Position numbers and translations under genes: made by a program | Origin: Pseudomonas sp. MUP55 | Lineage (GTDB): Bacteria; Pseudomonadota; Gammaproteobacteria; Pseudomonadales; Pseudomonadaceae | Length of the DNA: 64,000 bases | Reading direction: 5' to 3' | Assembly: GCF_034043515.1 (NCBI RefSeq) | Contig: NZ_CP138214.1 | Location: 3,720,001-3,784,000, forward strand | Notes under the pieces: generated by a model | Databases searched by the model: none | Told to the model about the DNA's origin: nothing | What the model saw: the letters and a program-made list of their open reading frames with translations, nothing else | Part shown: positions 1 through 9,249 of the stretch, piece after piece | How positions within the stretch are numbered: position 1 is the stretch's first letter | How the letters are laid out: every line of letters starts with the position of its first letter

Positions 1-1296
1 TCGGCCAACGCCGACGCCTTTGTGCCCGCCGAAGCCAACAGCGCTGCGTTGCAAGCGGTAGACCTGCGTCAGCGCCTGGCCGACGGCGCCGAACACAACG
101 GCGCCTGGAAAGCCGAACTGCTCGACGCGCTGCAAGCGGCCTGGCGCGTGATGTGGATCAACCGCTTCCGCACCGCGCTGACCCTGCTCGGGATCATCAT
201 TGGCGTGGCCTCGGTGGTGGTCATGCTCGCCGTAGGTGAAGGCAGCAAGCGCCAGGTGATGGAGCAGATGGGCGCGTTCGGCTCCAACATCCTGTATGTC
301 AGTGGCTCGTCACCCAACCCGCGCACGCCCCTGGGCATCATCACCCCCGAAGATGTAGCCGCCCTGGCCACCCTGCCGCAGGTGAAAAAGATCATGCCGG
401 TCAACGGCGCCGAAGCCGGCGTGCGGTTCGGCAACATCGACTACATGGCCTATGTCGGCGGCAATGACACGAATTTCCCGACGATTTTCAACTGGCCGGT
501 GGTCGAGGGCAGCTACTTCACCGAAGCCGACGAACGCAACGCCGCCACCGTCGCAGTGATCGGCGCACGGGTGCGCGACAAGCTGTTCAAAGGCCTGGTC
601 AACCCCATCGGCCAATACATCCTGATCGAAAACGTGCCATTCCAGGTGGTCGGCGTGCTCCAGGAAAAAGGCTCCAGCTCGGGCAATAAAGACAGCGATG
701 ACCGCATTGCCATCCCCTACTCCGCCGCCAGCATTCGCCTGTTCGGCAGCTACAACCCGGAGTACGTGGTGATTGCCGCCGCCGACGCCAGCCGCGTTAA
801 CGCCGCCGAACAGGCCATCGATCAGTTGCTCAAGCGCCTGCACCACGGCAAGGACGACTACCACCTGACCAACAACGCCGCGATGATTCAGGCCGAAGCG
901 CGCACCGCCAATACCCTGTCGTTGATGCTGGGTTCGATTGCGGCGATTTCGCTGCTGGTGGGCGGTATCGGCGTGATGAATATCATGCTGATGACCGTGC
1001 GCGAACGCACCCGCGAAATCGGTATCCGCATGGCCACCGGCGCCCGCCAGCGCGACATTCTGCGTCAGTTTCTCACCGAGGCGGTGATGCTTTCGGTGGT
1101 CGGCGGGCTGTTCGGTATCGCCCTGGCGCTGCTGGTGGGCGGCGTGCTGGTGCTGGCCGATGTGGCGGTGCAGTTCTCCCTGGTGGCGGTGCTCGGCGCA
1201 TTTGGCTGCGCGCTGGTCACCGGTGTCGTATTCGGCTTTATGCCGGCCCGTAAAGCTGCCCGGCTCGATCCGGTTAAGGCGTTGACCAGTGAATAA
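1..1296 (+). CDS. pvdT: MacB/PvdT-family ABC exporter, C-terminal part (cut by window edge)
   Basis: The frame is open from base 1, so the gene starts before the window; about 430 residues remain. What is present is the membrane half of a MacB-type exporter. A first membrane helix ([19 protein letters not shown]) is followed by the large periplasmic domain of about 200 residues and three C-terminal helices. The typical motif [18 protein letters not shown] lies near the end, and the protein closes with ARLDPVKAL. The ATPase domain must lie upstream. MacB-type pumps work with a periplasmic adaptor and an outer-membrane channel, and the channel gene follows with an 8-bp overlap. The MacB then OMF order is that of pvdR-pvdT-opmQ (pyoverdine recycling and export) in Pseudomonas. 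A lipopeptide macB is the main alternative. The family assignment is firm; the symbol is inferred from order. Confidence 0.8.
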   Translation, partial: SANADAFVPAEANSAALQAVDLRQRLADGAEHNGAWKAELLDALQAAWRVMWINRFRTALTLLGIIIGVASVVVMLAVGEGSKRQVMEQMGAFGSNILYVSGSSPNPRTPLGIITPEDVAALATLPQVKKIMPVNGAEAGVRFGNIDYMAYVGGNDTNFPTIFNWPVVEGSYFTEADERNAATVAVIGARVRDKLFKGLVNPIGQYILIENVPFQVVGVLQEKGSSSGNKDSDDRIAIPYSAASIRLFGSYNPEYVVIAAADASRVNAAEQAIDQLLKRLHHGKDDYHLTNNAAMIQAEARTANTLSLMLGSIAAISLLVGGIGVMNIMLMTVRERTREIGIRMATGARQRDILRQFLTEAVMLSVVGGLFGIALALLVGGVLVLADVAVQFSLVAVLGAFGCALVTGVVFGFMPARKAARLDPVKALTSE

Positions 1297-2704
1297 ACAC
1301 CCCCTCGCCCCCCCGCTGACGCTGCTCAGCCTGTGCCTGTTGCTCAATGCCTGCGCAAGCCATGCGCCCGCCGTCGACAGCGGCATCGCGCCGCCCGCCG
1401 CCTGGCAATATGCCGAGCGCGCAGCCAGCCAGGCCACCAACCAGCGCTGGTGGACGCAGTTTGGCAGCCCATCGCTCAACCGTTTGATCGACCAGGCCCG
1501 CCGTGACAGTTTCGACGTGGCCGCGGCCATGGCGCGCGTGCGTCAGGCGCAGGCAACGGCAGTGATTGCCGGCGCGCCGCTGCTGCCCGAGGTCAAGTTC
1601 AACCTCACCGCCAGCCGCGAAAAGCTGTTGCGCGGCAGCGGCAATTCGGACCTGAACGCCACCGAGAGCGACCGAACCGTCAGCAGCTATGACGCCAACC
1701 TCAGCGCCAGCTACGAACTCGATTTCTGGGGCGGCCGCGCCGCTGCGCGAGACAGTGCGCTGCACAGCCTGCAAGCCAGCCAGTTCGACCAGGCCAATGT
1801 GGAGCTGACCCTGCTCAGCAACGTGGCCGACCGCTACGCACAAACCCTGGCCGCACGCCAACGCCTGCAGATCGCCGAGCTGAATCTGGCGAATGCACGC
1901 AACGTGCTCACGCTGGTGCAAACCCGCTACGACGCCGGTTCCGCGACTGCCCTGGAATTGGCGCAGCAGAAAAGCCTGGTGGCCAGCCAGCAACGGCAAC
2001 TGCCGCTGATCGAGCAGCTGGCCGAAGCGTCGCGGATCACCCTCGCCGCGTTGCTCGGCCAGCCCGTGCAGGCGCTGGAGCTGGGCGGCGAGCCGTTCCA
2101 GGCCCTGACCTGGCCAACCATCGGCCCCGGCGTGCCGAGCCAGTTATTGAGCCGGCGCCCCGACCTCGCCCAGGCCGAGGCACAGCTGGCGGCGGCGAAC
2201 GCCGACGTGCGCGTGGCCCGTGCGGCGATGCTGCCGGCGGTGACCCTGGGCGCGACCCTGGGTTCGGGGGCGTACAAGGCCGACGATATCCTGCGCAGTC
2301 CGTTCTACACCCTGACCTCGGGGCTGGTGGCCCCCATTTTCAACAATGGTCGTCTGAGTGCGGAGCGCGACAAGGCCCGCGCACGCCAGGATGAGCTGCT
2401 GCAAACCTACCGTGGTGCGATCATCAACGGCTTTGCCGACGTGGAAAAAGCCCTCAGCAACATCACCCGCCTGGACCAGCAGCGCCAATGGCAGTCCGAA
2501 GAGCTGCGACAGGCCCAGACGGCCTTCCAGATCGCGCAGAGCCGCTACCAGGCCGGAGCCGAGGATTGGCTCACGGTGCTGGAGACCCAACGCAGCCTGT
2601 ACGCCGCCCAGGACCTCAACGTGCAGCTGCGACTCTCGCGCCTGCAAGCCAGCATCGCGTTGTATAAAGCGCTGGGCGGCGGTTGGAGTAACGAGATCCG
2701 ATAA
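1289..2704 (+). CDS. opmQ: Outer-membrane efflux lipoprotein, NodT/OprM family (OpmQ-like)
   Basis: 471 residues, the usual size for RND/MacB outer-membrane channels. A lipoprotein signal ([14 protein letters not shown]) places Cys22 as the lipidated residue. Two OEP repeats are visible, each with the long helical hairpin typical of TolC-fold proteins, and the motif [20 protein letters not shown] is characteristic of the NodT subgroup. The start is a GTG inside the end of the exporter gene (8-bp overlap), so translation is probably coupled. Only a weak AAGG lies about 10 bases upstream. It should form the outer-membrane exit for the upstream MacB/PvdT pump. Confidence 0.85.
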   Translation: MNKHPLAPPLTLLSLCLLLNACASHAPAVDSGIAPPAAWQYAERAASQATNQRWWTQFGSPSLNRLIDQARRDSFDVAAAMARVRQAQATAVIAGAPLLPEVKFNLTASREKLLRGSGNSDLNATESDRTVSSYDANLSASYELDFWGGRAAARDSALHSLQASQFDQANVELTLLSNVADRYAQTLAARQRLQIAELNLANARNVLTLVQTRYDAGSATALELAQQKSLVASQQRQLPLIEQLAEASRITLAALLGQPVQALELGGEPFQALTWPTIGPGVPSQLLSRRPDLAQAEAQLAAANADVRVARAAMLPAVTLGATLGSGAYKADDILRSPFYTLTSGLVAPIFNNGRLSAERDKARARQDELLQTYRGAIINGFADVEKALSNITRLDQQRQWQSEELRQAQTAFQIAQSRYQAGAEDWLTVLETQRSLYAAQDLNVQLRLSRLQASIALYKALGGGWSNEIR

Positions 2705-2758
2705 ACGAAACTCCAATTTCTTACACGAACCGTTTAATCGCCTTACATTATTAGCCCC

Positions 2759-2805
2759 AAGGTCCTTGGTAAAACAGCCGCCTTCACTCGGCGCTCCAGG
2801 ACCTT
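2759..2805 (+). promoter_or_regulatory. Hairpin covering the ribosome-binding site of the next gene; possible terminator
   Basis: AAGGTCCT (2759-2766) pairs perfectly with AGGACCTT (2798-2805), with two further G-C pairs inside and a small inner hairpin GCCG/CGGC (2777-2793). A short T-run follows. The right arm contains the AGGA that would serve as Shine-Dalgarno for the ATG at 2809. The element could therefore end transcription after the outer-membrane protein gene, hide the start of the next gene, or both. Confidence 0.55.
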
Positions 2806-2808
2806 TTA

Positions 2809-3564
2809 ATGAAACCCAGCGTTGTTGGAAAATGCCTGGTCTGCCTGGGCGGCTTGCTGTTCGCACAGCTGGCACTGGCCGAAGCCCTGATCGCGCCCAC
2901 TGCCATTGACTGGTTACTCGATTGCCCCTTCCCGGCAGTTGAACGGCTCGACCCCGAAGTCCTCGCCCGCACCCAATGCGCGCTGGTGACCGTGCCCCGC
3001 GACCATGCCGCACCAGGGCGCGGGCGCACACGCCTGAGCCTGACACGCGTCGGCGCGCGCGACCCGCTCAACCGTGAGGGCGTGGTATTTATCCAGTCCG
3101 GCGAACCACCTACGTCCAAAAACGCGACGTTTGCCCTGCACCTGGCCGGCCGCTGGGAGTCTTACGCCACCCAGGCTTACCGCACACTGGTCGACCGCTA
3201 TGACGTGATCGAATTGCGCAGCCGCGACCTGCAAGAGCACAACGCCATCGAACAGGCGGCGCAGGATATGGAATATGTCCGTGCACAACTGGGCGAGGCC
3301 CGGCTCAGCTATATCGGCAATGCCGACGCGGCGCGACTCGGCAACCGCTATGCCACGCTGTTCCCCGAACGCATCGCACGCATGGTGCTGGTCAACACCG
3401 GGCGCGGTGAACCGCTCGCGTACGGCATCGACCTGTTGCTGCTCAAGGAACCGCCCCAGGCCAGCGGCGATGGCTGCATCAGTCGCTGGCTCGGTGATTT
3501 TCTGGCTTACGGCAAACAGCCACCTTCGACTACACGGTGTCTGGACCGTGGCGGTTGGGATTGA
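2809..3564 (+). CDS. Secreted alpha/beta-hydrolase-like protein lacking the catalytic serine
   Basis: 251 residues with a signal peptide (CLGGLLFAQLALAEA). The region 60-205 resembles the N-terminal half of proline-iminopeptidase/TAP-type hydrolases: a CALVTVPRDH strand, a Y-D-V-I-E-L-R strand, then the nucleophile-elbow region and FPERIARMVLVNT. Where these enzymes have G-N-S-x-G, this protein reads G-N-A-D-A, so the nucleophilic serine is replaced by alanine. It also ends far short of the usual ~450-500 residues, so the acid and histidine part is absent. Either a decayed hydrolase or a re-purposed binding protein. The start follows the hairpin at 2759-2805. Confidence 0.55.
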   Translation: MKPSVVGKCLVCLGGLLFAQLALAEALIAPTAIDWLLDCPFPAVERLDPEVLARTQCALVTVPRDHAAPGRGRTRLSLTRVGARDPLNREGVVFIQSGEPPTSKNATFALHLAGRWESYATQAYRTLVDRYDVIELRSRDLQEHNAIEQAAQDMEYVRAQLGEARLSYIGNADAARLGNRYATLFPERIARMVLVNTGRGEPLAYGIDLLLLKEPPQASGDGCISRWLGDFLAYGKQPPSTTRCLDRGGWD

Positions 3565-3635
3565 CCGTTTACGACCTGTTGATACCAGAAACGACACGCT
3601 GCGTTGACGCTGCGGCCCGATCGTTATTAAGTGCT

Positions 3636-3660
3636 ATTTATCCGCATTAATACGATAAAT
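3636..3660. promoter_or_regulatory. 25-bp palindrome upstream of the GntR gene (candidate operator)
   Basis: ATTTATC (3636-3642) and GATAAAT (3654-3660) form perfect 7-bp arms around a centre containing ATTAAT. It ends 7 bp before the GntR-family start codon. FCD-type GntR regulators bind such palindromes, so autoregulation is the simplest reading. Confidence 0.5.
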
Positions 3661-3667
3661 CGAACCC

Positions 3668-4435
3668 ATGCTGAGCCGCCCGCTACGCCGCAAACGCCAG
3701 AAGCTTTCCGATGTGATCGTCGAGTCGGTCAAGCGCTCGATCGTCACCGATGCCTTGAAGCCCGGCGACCGCTTGCCCACCGAACGCGAGCTGATGGAAA
3801 GTTTCCAGTGCTCCAAGGGCTCGGCGCGCGAGGCGCTCAAGGCGCTGGAAGTGGAGGGCCTGGTGAGCACACGCACCGGCCCCAGCGGCGGCGCCTACCT
3901 CAACCAGGCCGGCACCGAGCCCGCCAGCCGCGCCCTGCGCAACTACCTGCACTTCCAGCACCTGGACGGTGAACAGGTGTACCAGCTGCGCAAGGTCATC
4001 GAAGTGGAACTGGCGGTGTCGGTGCTCGGGCGCTTGAGCGAGGACGACTACCGGGCGCTGCAGGACAACGTCGACTTTTGCAGCGCCCCCGAAGACAGCG
4101 AAGCCGGCCAGCGTGAGCAGCGCCTGGCGGAACTGGAATTTCACAACCTGCTGGCCAAGGCCTGCCCCAACCCGCTGCTCAGTTTCATGGCGCAGTTTCT
4201 CAACGACCTGCTGCGTGACCTGGTGGTGCTGAAAAAAGCCTACAAGCCCAAGCGCAAGCAGTTCGATGCGGCCAACCTCGACTACCACAAGCAACTGCTG
4301 ATCGCCTTTCGCGCCGGCGATGAAAGCGCGGTGCGCAGCTTGATGCATGAACACATGTGCGATGCCGAACACCATATGAGCGCCCTGGAAGGCCAGGTCA
4401 GCCCGCACTTCCTGCTGGAGTTCGATCACTCATAA
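3668..4435 (+). CDS. GntR-family transcriptional regulator (FadR/FCD subfamily)
   Basis: 255 residues. A winged helix-turn-helix fills residues 10-80 (LKPGDRLPTERELMESF and SAREALKALEVEGLV are the GntR signature). An all-helical FCD effector domain follows, with R/D/H metal-or-ligand positions such as LEFHNLLAKAC. These regulators usually sense a carboxylate or amino-acid derivative. The gene lies directly upstream of, and on the same strand as, the ABC importer/amidohydrolase operon, so it is its likely regulator. A palindrome sits just before the start. Confidence 0.85.
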   Translation: MLSRPLRRKRQKLSDVIVESVKRSIVTDALKPGDRLPTERELMESFQCSKGSAREALKALEVEGLVSTRTGPSGGAYLNQAGTEPASRALRNYLHFQHLDGEQVYQLRKVIEVELAVSVLGRLSEDDYRALQDNVDFCSAPEDSEAGQREQRLAELEFHNLLAKACPNPLLSFMAQFLNDLLRDLVVLKKAYKPKRKQFDAANLDYHKQLLIAFRAGDESAVRSLMHEHMCDAEHHMSALEGQVSPHFLLEFDHS

Positions 4436-4451
4436 ACCATCACAAATCCCA

Positions 4452-4555
4452 TGTGGGAGGGGCGGTGCGACGATTCGACTTGCTCCCGATGACTGAGCAT
4501 CAGTCACTGCATCTGTGCCTGATCCACTGCTATCGGGAGCAGGCCCCCTCCCACA
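4452..4555. repeat. REPIN (inverted pair of REP sequences)
   Basis: A tgtgggagggg arm and a ccccctcccaca arm face each other about 100 bp apart in the intergenic gap before the importer operon. Same family as the units near 11.9, 14.7-15.6, 21.8, 35.6, 37.1 and 50.4 kb. Confidence 0.85.
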
Positions 4556-4678
4556 TTGGATATGCATTCCAAGCGATAGACCCGCCTTACCTCAATAAAA
4601 AATGCCTGCCCACAGGCCCTTGCTCCACCGTATCGCCCTTGCCGCTCCTGCCAATAAAACCAAACCAGGGAGTCACCC

Positions 4679-5881
4679 ATGCAGCGTCGTACGTTATTGA
4701 AAGCCAGTCTCACCTTCGCCTCCGCCCTCAGCCTCCCGCTGAGCGTGCGTTCAGCATTCGCCGCCGAGCCCTTTACCTTTTACGGCCTCAAGTCCATGTC
4801 TGGCGCTTTTGCCAGCTATGGCAAGTTTGCCGACATGGGGTCGCGCCTGGCGGTGGAACAGCATCCCGAGCTGCTCGGCCGCCCGTTGAACTACAAGGTC
4901 ATCGACACCGAAGGCAATGCCGGCAAGGCGGTGCGCAAAGTGCAGGAGGCGATCCAGCAGGACGGCGCGCGGTTCTTCCAGGGCTGCACGCTGTCCTCCT
5001 CCGCCTTGGCGGTGGCCAAGGAAGTGGACAAGGTCGGCGGCGTCTTCATGACCCCGGTGGGCGCCGATGAGGTCACCGGCAAGGACTGCAACAAGGCCAC
5101 GTTTCGCTGGTCGGTGCCCACCTACGGCGCGATCCGCGAAACCATGGTGCCGCTGATCAAGCTACTGCCGGACGCCAAGCGTTGGTACACCATCACCCCG
5201 CAATATGTGTTCGGTGAAGCCTTGCTTGAAGGCGCGAAAAATATCCTCAAGGAACACGGCCTGGAGCACGTCGGCAACAGCTACCACTCGTTGCAGGAAC
5301 AGGAATTCTCCGGCTACCTGACCAACGCCATCTCCACCAAACCCGATGTACTGGTGCTGCTCAATTTCGGCAGCCAGTCATCCAACACCCTGCGCCAGGC
5401 GGTGAATTTTGGCATCAAGGAGCGCATGAAGGTGCTGCTGGTGTGGTCCGCCGGCCTCGATCAGTTCCAGGAACTGGGCAGCGATGTGCTCGAAGGCGTG
5501 TACCTGGGCGCGCAGTACTGGCACCAGGTCGACACGCCGCTGAACCGCGAGCTGGTCAAGCTGACACAGGCCAAATACGGCATCAACCCCACCTACCCGC
5601 TGGCCGCGGATTACATCAGCACCAAAGTGATGCTCGAGACCATCATTACGACCGGCAGCTTTGACGGCCCCACCGTGGCCAAAGCCATGCAGGGCCTGAG
5701 CTATGAAGGCCCGACCGGCAAGGAATCGATCCGCGCCGGCGACCATCAGGTGATCAAGGATTACTACCTGCTGATCGGCAAGGCCGCCGGCGATATGGCC
5801 GACAAGGACGACCTGGCCAAGGTGCTCAGCGCCGGCCAGTCCTTCCCGCCGGTGGAAGCCACGGGCTGCACGCTCGCCTGA
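4679..5881 (+). CDS. Urea/amide-type branched-chain ABC transporter substrate-binding protein
   Basis: 400 residues of a type I periplasmic binding protein. The N-terminus carries a twin-arginine-like signal (QRRTLLKAS, then a hydrophobic stretch and AFAAEP), so Tat export is possible. The mature part begins EPFTFYGLKSMSGAFASYG, the pattern of UrtA/AmiC/LivJ-like binding proteins. It captures the substrate for the two permeases and two ATPases that follow. A Shine-Dalgarno CAGGGAG lies 8-9 bases before the ATG. The adjacent hydrolase and amidase suggest an amide or ureide ligand rather than a branched-chain amino acid. Confidence 0.85.
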   Translation: MQRRTLLKASLTFASALSLPLSVRSAFAAEPFTFYGLKSMSGAFASYGKFADMGSRLAVEQHPELLGRPLNYKVIDTEGNAGKAVRKVQEAIQQDGARFFQGCTLSSSALAVAKEVDKVGGVFMTPVGADEVTGKDCNKATFRWSVPTYGAIRETMVPLIKLLPDAKRWYTITPQYVFGEALLEGAKNILKEHGLEHVGNSYHSLQEQEFSGYLTNAISTKPDVLVLLNFGSQSSNTLRQAVNFGIKERMKVLLVWSAGLDQFQELGSDVLEGVYLGAQYWHQVDTPLNRELVKLTQAKYGINPTYPLAADYISTKVMLETIITTGSFDGPTVAKAMQGLSYEGPTGKESIRAGDHQVIKDYYLLIGKAAGDMADKDDLAKVLSAGQSFPPVEATGCTLA

Positions 5882-5922
5882 TTCCCTGAACGTTGCACCG
5901 GCTTCCTGCTGAGGGCTTGCGC

Positions 5923-6783
5923 ATGCTTAATCTTTACCTGTTTCAGATACTCAACGGTCTGGGGTTGGGAATGATCTACTTCCTGATCGCGGTCGGGCTG
6001 ACGATCATTTTCGGCCTGCTCAACTTCGTCAATTTCGCCCACGGCGCGTTCTTCCTGCTGGGCGCCTACCTCTGCTACACCGCCGTCAGCCTCACCGGCA
6101 ACTTCTGGCTGGCGCTGCTGATTGCGCCGCTGGTGGTGGCCGCGCTCGCGTGGGTGATCGAGCGCCTGCTGATCCAGCGGATCTACCACTTGCCGCACAT
6201 GTTCCAGATTCTGGTGACCCTGGGGATCGCGCTGATCATCCAGGAAGCCAGCGTGATGATCTGGGGCCCGGTGGGCAAGAGCGTCGCGGTGCCGGAACTG
6301 CTGCGCGGCGTGCTGGTGGTGGGCGATTTCATCTATCCCTACTACCGCCTGTTCCTCATCGTGTTTTCCGCGCTGGTGGGCCTGGGCCTGTGGCTGCTGC
6401 TGGAACGCACGCGCTTCGGTGCCCTGGTGCGCGCCGGCAGCGAGAGCACCGAAACCGTGTCGCTGCTGGGCACCAATATTTTCCGCCTGTTCTCCATGAC
6501 CTTCGCCCTTGGCGTGGCCCTGGCCGGCGTCGCCGGGGTGCTGTTTGCGCCGCTGCGTGGCGCCCAGCCGTTCGTTGGCCCGGAGATCCTCGGCGTGGCG
6601 TTCGTGGTGGTGGTGATCGGCGGCATGGGCTCGTTCAGCGGTGCGCTGGTCGGCGGTTTGCTGGTGGGCGTAGTGCAAAGCCTGATGACCACACTCTGGC
6701 CCCAGGGCGCGAGCCTGATGATCTACGGCGCGATGGCCGTGGTGATTCTGGTACGCCCCTACGGCCTGTTCGGGAGAGCCTGA
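5923..6783 (+). CDS. LivH-type ABC transporter permease
   Basis: 286 residues with about eight hydrophobic helices. The N-terminal LNGLGLGMIYFLIAVGLTII and the internal GLLNFVNFAHGAFFLLGAY are characteristic of LivH/UrtB permeases. An earlier in-frame start at 5893 exists, but the ATG at 5923 sits 8 bases after GAGGG and gives the standard N-terminus, so I chose it. It forms the inner-membrane channel together with the next gene, one base downstream of its stop. Confidence 0.9.
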   Translation: MLNLYLFQILNGLGLGMIYFLIAVGLTIIFGLLNFVNFAHGAFFLLGAYLCYTAVSLTGNFWLALLIAPLVVAALAWVIERLLIQRIYHLPHMFQILVTLGIALIIQEASVMIWGPVGKSVAVPELLRGVLVVGDFIYPYYRLFLIVFSALVGLGLWLLLERTRFGALVRAGSESTETVSLLGTNIFRLFSMTFALGVALAGVAGVLFAPLRGAQPFVGPEILGVAFVVVVIGGMGSFSGALVGGLLVGVVQSLMTTLWPQGASLMIYGAMAVVILVRPYGLFGRA

Positions 6784-6784
6784 C

Positions 6785-7795
6785 ATGAGCGAGAAAAACC
6801 CCCTGCCGTTTGCCAAGACCCAATCGCGCGCGATGCTGCTGTGGGTGCTGGCGGTGCTGATCGGCCTGCCGTTGATATTGCCGTCGGCCACCCTGGCCAC
6901 CGAAATCCTGATCTTTGCCCTGGCCGCGCTGGCCTGCAACCTGCTGCTGGGCTACACCGGGCTGTTGTCGTTCGGCCAAGGCATCTTCTTTGGTGCCGGT
7001 GCGTATTGCGCGGCGCTGCTGATGATCCACCTGCAACTGGGTCTGTTCAGCGCCCTGCTCGGCGCGGCCCTGACCGGTGGCTTCCTGGCCCTGCTGGTGG
7101 GCGCCCTGGCCATTCGGCGCACCGGTATCTACTTCGTGATGCTCACCCTGGCGTTCAGTCAGATGGCCTACTTCGTCGCCTACACCCTGAGCGACTGGAC
7201 CGGCGGCGACAACGGCCTGCTCAGTGTGCCGCGCCCGGAAATCCGCATCGGTGACATCGTGCTGCTGTCGCTGGCCGACGCCCGCGCCTTTTACGGGTTT
7301 GTCGCCGTGCTGTTCCTGCTGATCTTTATCGGCGCGCGCCGGGTGATCGCTTCGCCGTTCGGCAGCACCCTGATGGCGATCCGCGAAAACGAAACCCGTG
7401 CCTCGGCCATCGGCTACGACACGCGGCACTTCAAGATCCTGGTGTTCGTATTGTCCGGCGCGGTCACCGGCATTGCCGGGGCGCTGTACGCCATGCTGCT
7501 GCACTTTGTGCCGCTGTCGAACATCGACCTGGCAATGTCCGAGAACATCCTGATCATGACCATCGTCGGTGGCACCGGCTCGTTGTTCGGCTCGTTGCTG
7601 GGCGCCGGTTCCATCGTGCTGCTGGGGGACTTCCTGTCGGACCTGTGGCCGCGCTGGCTGATGCTGCTGGGGGTGATCCTGATCCTGGTGGTGATCTTTA
7701 TGCGCGGCGGCTTGTGGGGCGGGTTGGCCGCTGTGTTCGAAAAAATACGCGGCCGTCGCACGCCCAGCGTCGTGGCAAAGGAGCACGTGCAATGA
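6785..7795 (+). CDS. LivM-type ABC transporter permease
   Basis: 336 residues with about ten membrane segments. The LivM signature LLLGYTGLLSFGQGIFFGAGAY is seen near residue 55-75, and the EAA-like loop (IRENETRASAIGYDTRHFK) near residue 200. It pairs with the LivH-type permease just upstream. The stop overlaps the start of the following ATPase (ATGA), as expected within one transcript. Confidence 0.9.
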   Translation: MSEKNPLPFAKTQSRAMLLWVLAVLIGLPLILPSATLATEILIFALAALACNLLLGYTGLLSFGQGIFFGAGAYCAALLMIHLQLGLFSALLGAALTGGFLALLVGALAIRRTGIYFVMLTLAFSQMAYFVAYTLSDWTGGDNGLLSVPRPEIRIGDIVLLSLADARAFYGFVAVLFLLIFIGARRVIASPFGSTLMAIRENETRASAIGYDTRHFKILVFVLSGAVTGIAGALYAMLLHFVPLSNIDLAMSENILIMTIVGGTGSLFGSLLGAGSIVLLGDFLSDLWPRWLMLLGVILILVVIFMRGGLWGGLAAVFEKIRGRRTPSVVAKEHVQ

Positions 7796-8541
7796 GCATT
7801 TTGCTGGAAACTCAAGACCTGGAACTGGCCTACGGCGCGTTCCATGCGGTCAACGGCGTCAACCTCAAGGTCGAGGCCGGCACCATCCACACCATCATCG
7901 GCCCAAACGGTGCGGGCAAGACCAGCCTGTTCCACTGCCTCACGGGCGAGCGCCAGGCCACCGCCGGCGCGATCCACTTCGACGGCAAGAACCTGATGCG
8001 CAAACCCGCCCATGGCCGCGTGGGCCTGGGCATGGCGCGCTCGTTCCAGCTCACCAGCCTGTTCCAGAACCTCAGCGTGCGTGAAAATCTGCGCCTGGCC
8101 GCCCAAGGCCGTGACGGCGCGCGCGCCCTGAATTTCTGGCGCCGCGTGGACAGCAAGCGCGAGCACCTGGAGATGGCCGACCAGGTGCTGGAACGCCTGC
8201 AACTGACCGCCCGCGCCGAGACCCTGGCCGGCGAGTTGTCCCACGGCCAGCAGCGCGTGCTGGAAGTGGGCATGTCGATCTGTTCCAAGCCCAAACTGTT
8301 GATGCTCGATGAGCCCACCTCGGGCATGGGCATCGACGATATTCCGATCATGACCCAACTGATCAGCGACCTGGGCCGCGACCACACGGTGCTGCTGATC
8401 GAACACAACATGAGCATCGTCATGTCCATCAGCCAACGCATCACGGTGATGAGCCACGGGCAGATCCTGGTGGAAGGCACGCCGCAATTCGTGCGTGCCG
8501 ATGAACGTGTGCGCACGGCTTACCTTGGGGAGGCGGCGTGA
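7792..8541 (+). CDS. LivG-type ABC transporter ATP-binding protein
   Basis: 249 residues. Walker A is GPNGAGKTS, the signature motif is LSHGQQRVLE, Walker B is LLMLDEPTSGM, and the switch histidine follows in LIEHNM. The ATG at 7792 overlaps the permease stop and has AAAGGAG nine bases upstream; the longer open frame starting further upstream is not needed. One of two ATPases energising the importer. Confidence 0.9.
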   Translation: MSILLETQDLELAYGAFHAVNGVNLKVEAGTIHTIIGPNGAGKTSLFHCLTGERQATAGAIHFDGKNLMRKPAHGRVGLGMARSFQLTSLFQNLSVRENLRLAAQGRDGARALNFWRRVDSKREHLEMADQVLERLQLTARAETLAGELSHGQQRVLEVGMSICSKPKLLMLDEPTSGMGIDDIPIMTQLISDLGRDHTVLLIEHNMSIVMSISQRITVMSHGQILVEGTPQFVRADERVRTAYLGEAA

Positions 8542-9236
8542 TGCTGATCGTCGAAAACATTCACTCCTACTACGACAAAAGCCATGTGCTCGAAGGCGTG
8601 TCATTGACCGTCAACCCCGGCGAGCTGGTGACGCTGCTGGGCCGTAACGGCGCCGGCAAGACCACCACCTTGCGCAGCATCCTGGGCATCATCTGCCCGC
8701 GCCAAGGCCAGATCCACTTCAACGGGCAGGCGCTGGTGGGGCAGAAGATATTCGAAATCGCGCGCCAGGGCCTGGCGCTGGTGCCGGAGAACCGCGGGAT
8801 TTTCCGCCTGCTCAGCGTCGAGGAAAACCTGCGCATCGCCGTGCGCAAGACCAGCCGCTGGCAACTGGAAGACGTGTACGCCATGTTCCCGCGCCTCAAG
8901 GAGCGGCGCAGAAATGCCGGGCATGCGCTCTCCGGCGGCGAACAACAGATGCTCGCCATCGCCCGCGCCCTGCTCAACGATCCCAAGCTGTTGATTCTCG
9001 ATGAGCCCACCGAAGGCCTGGCGCCGGTGATCGTCGACGAACTGGTGAAGATTCTGCGCAAGGTCAAGGACGACGGCCTGCCCGTGCTGCTGGTGGAACA
9101 GAACCTGATGGTCTGCGACAAGCTCGCCGACCGTCATTACGTACTCGAACAGGGCCGCGTGGTGTACGAAGGCAGCGCCGCGGATTTCCGCGCCGACCCG
9201 AGCATCAAGAATCGCTATCTGGCCCTGAGTGCCTGA
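8541..9236 (+). CDS. LivF-type ABC transporter ATP-binding protein
   Basis: 231 residues. Walker A GRNGAGKTTT, signature LSGGEQQMLAIARAL, Walker B LLILDEPTEGLAP and the switch residue region LLVEQNL are all present. GGGGAGG lies 7 bases before the ATG at 8541, better spaced than the GTG at 8538, and the start overlaps the LivG stop. It completes the five-gene importer. Confidence 0.9.
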   Translation: MLIVENIHSYYDKSHVLEGVSLTVNPGELVTLLGRNGAGKTTTLRSILGIICPRQGQIHFNGQALVGQKIFEIARQGLALVPENRGIFRLLSVEENLRIAVRKTSRWQLEDVYAMFPRLKERRRNAGHALSGGEQQMLAIARALLNDPKLLILDEPTEGLAPVIVDELVKILRKVKDDGLPVLLVEQNLMVCDKLADRHYVLEQGRVVYEGSAADFRADPSIKNRYLALSA

Positions 9237-9249
9237 CCGGAGAATGCCC

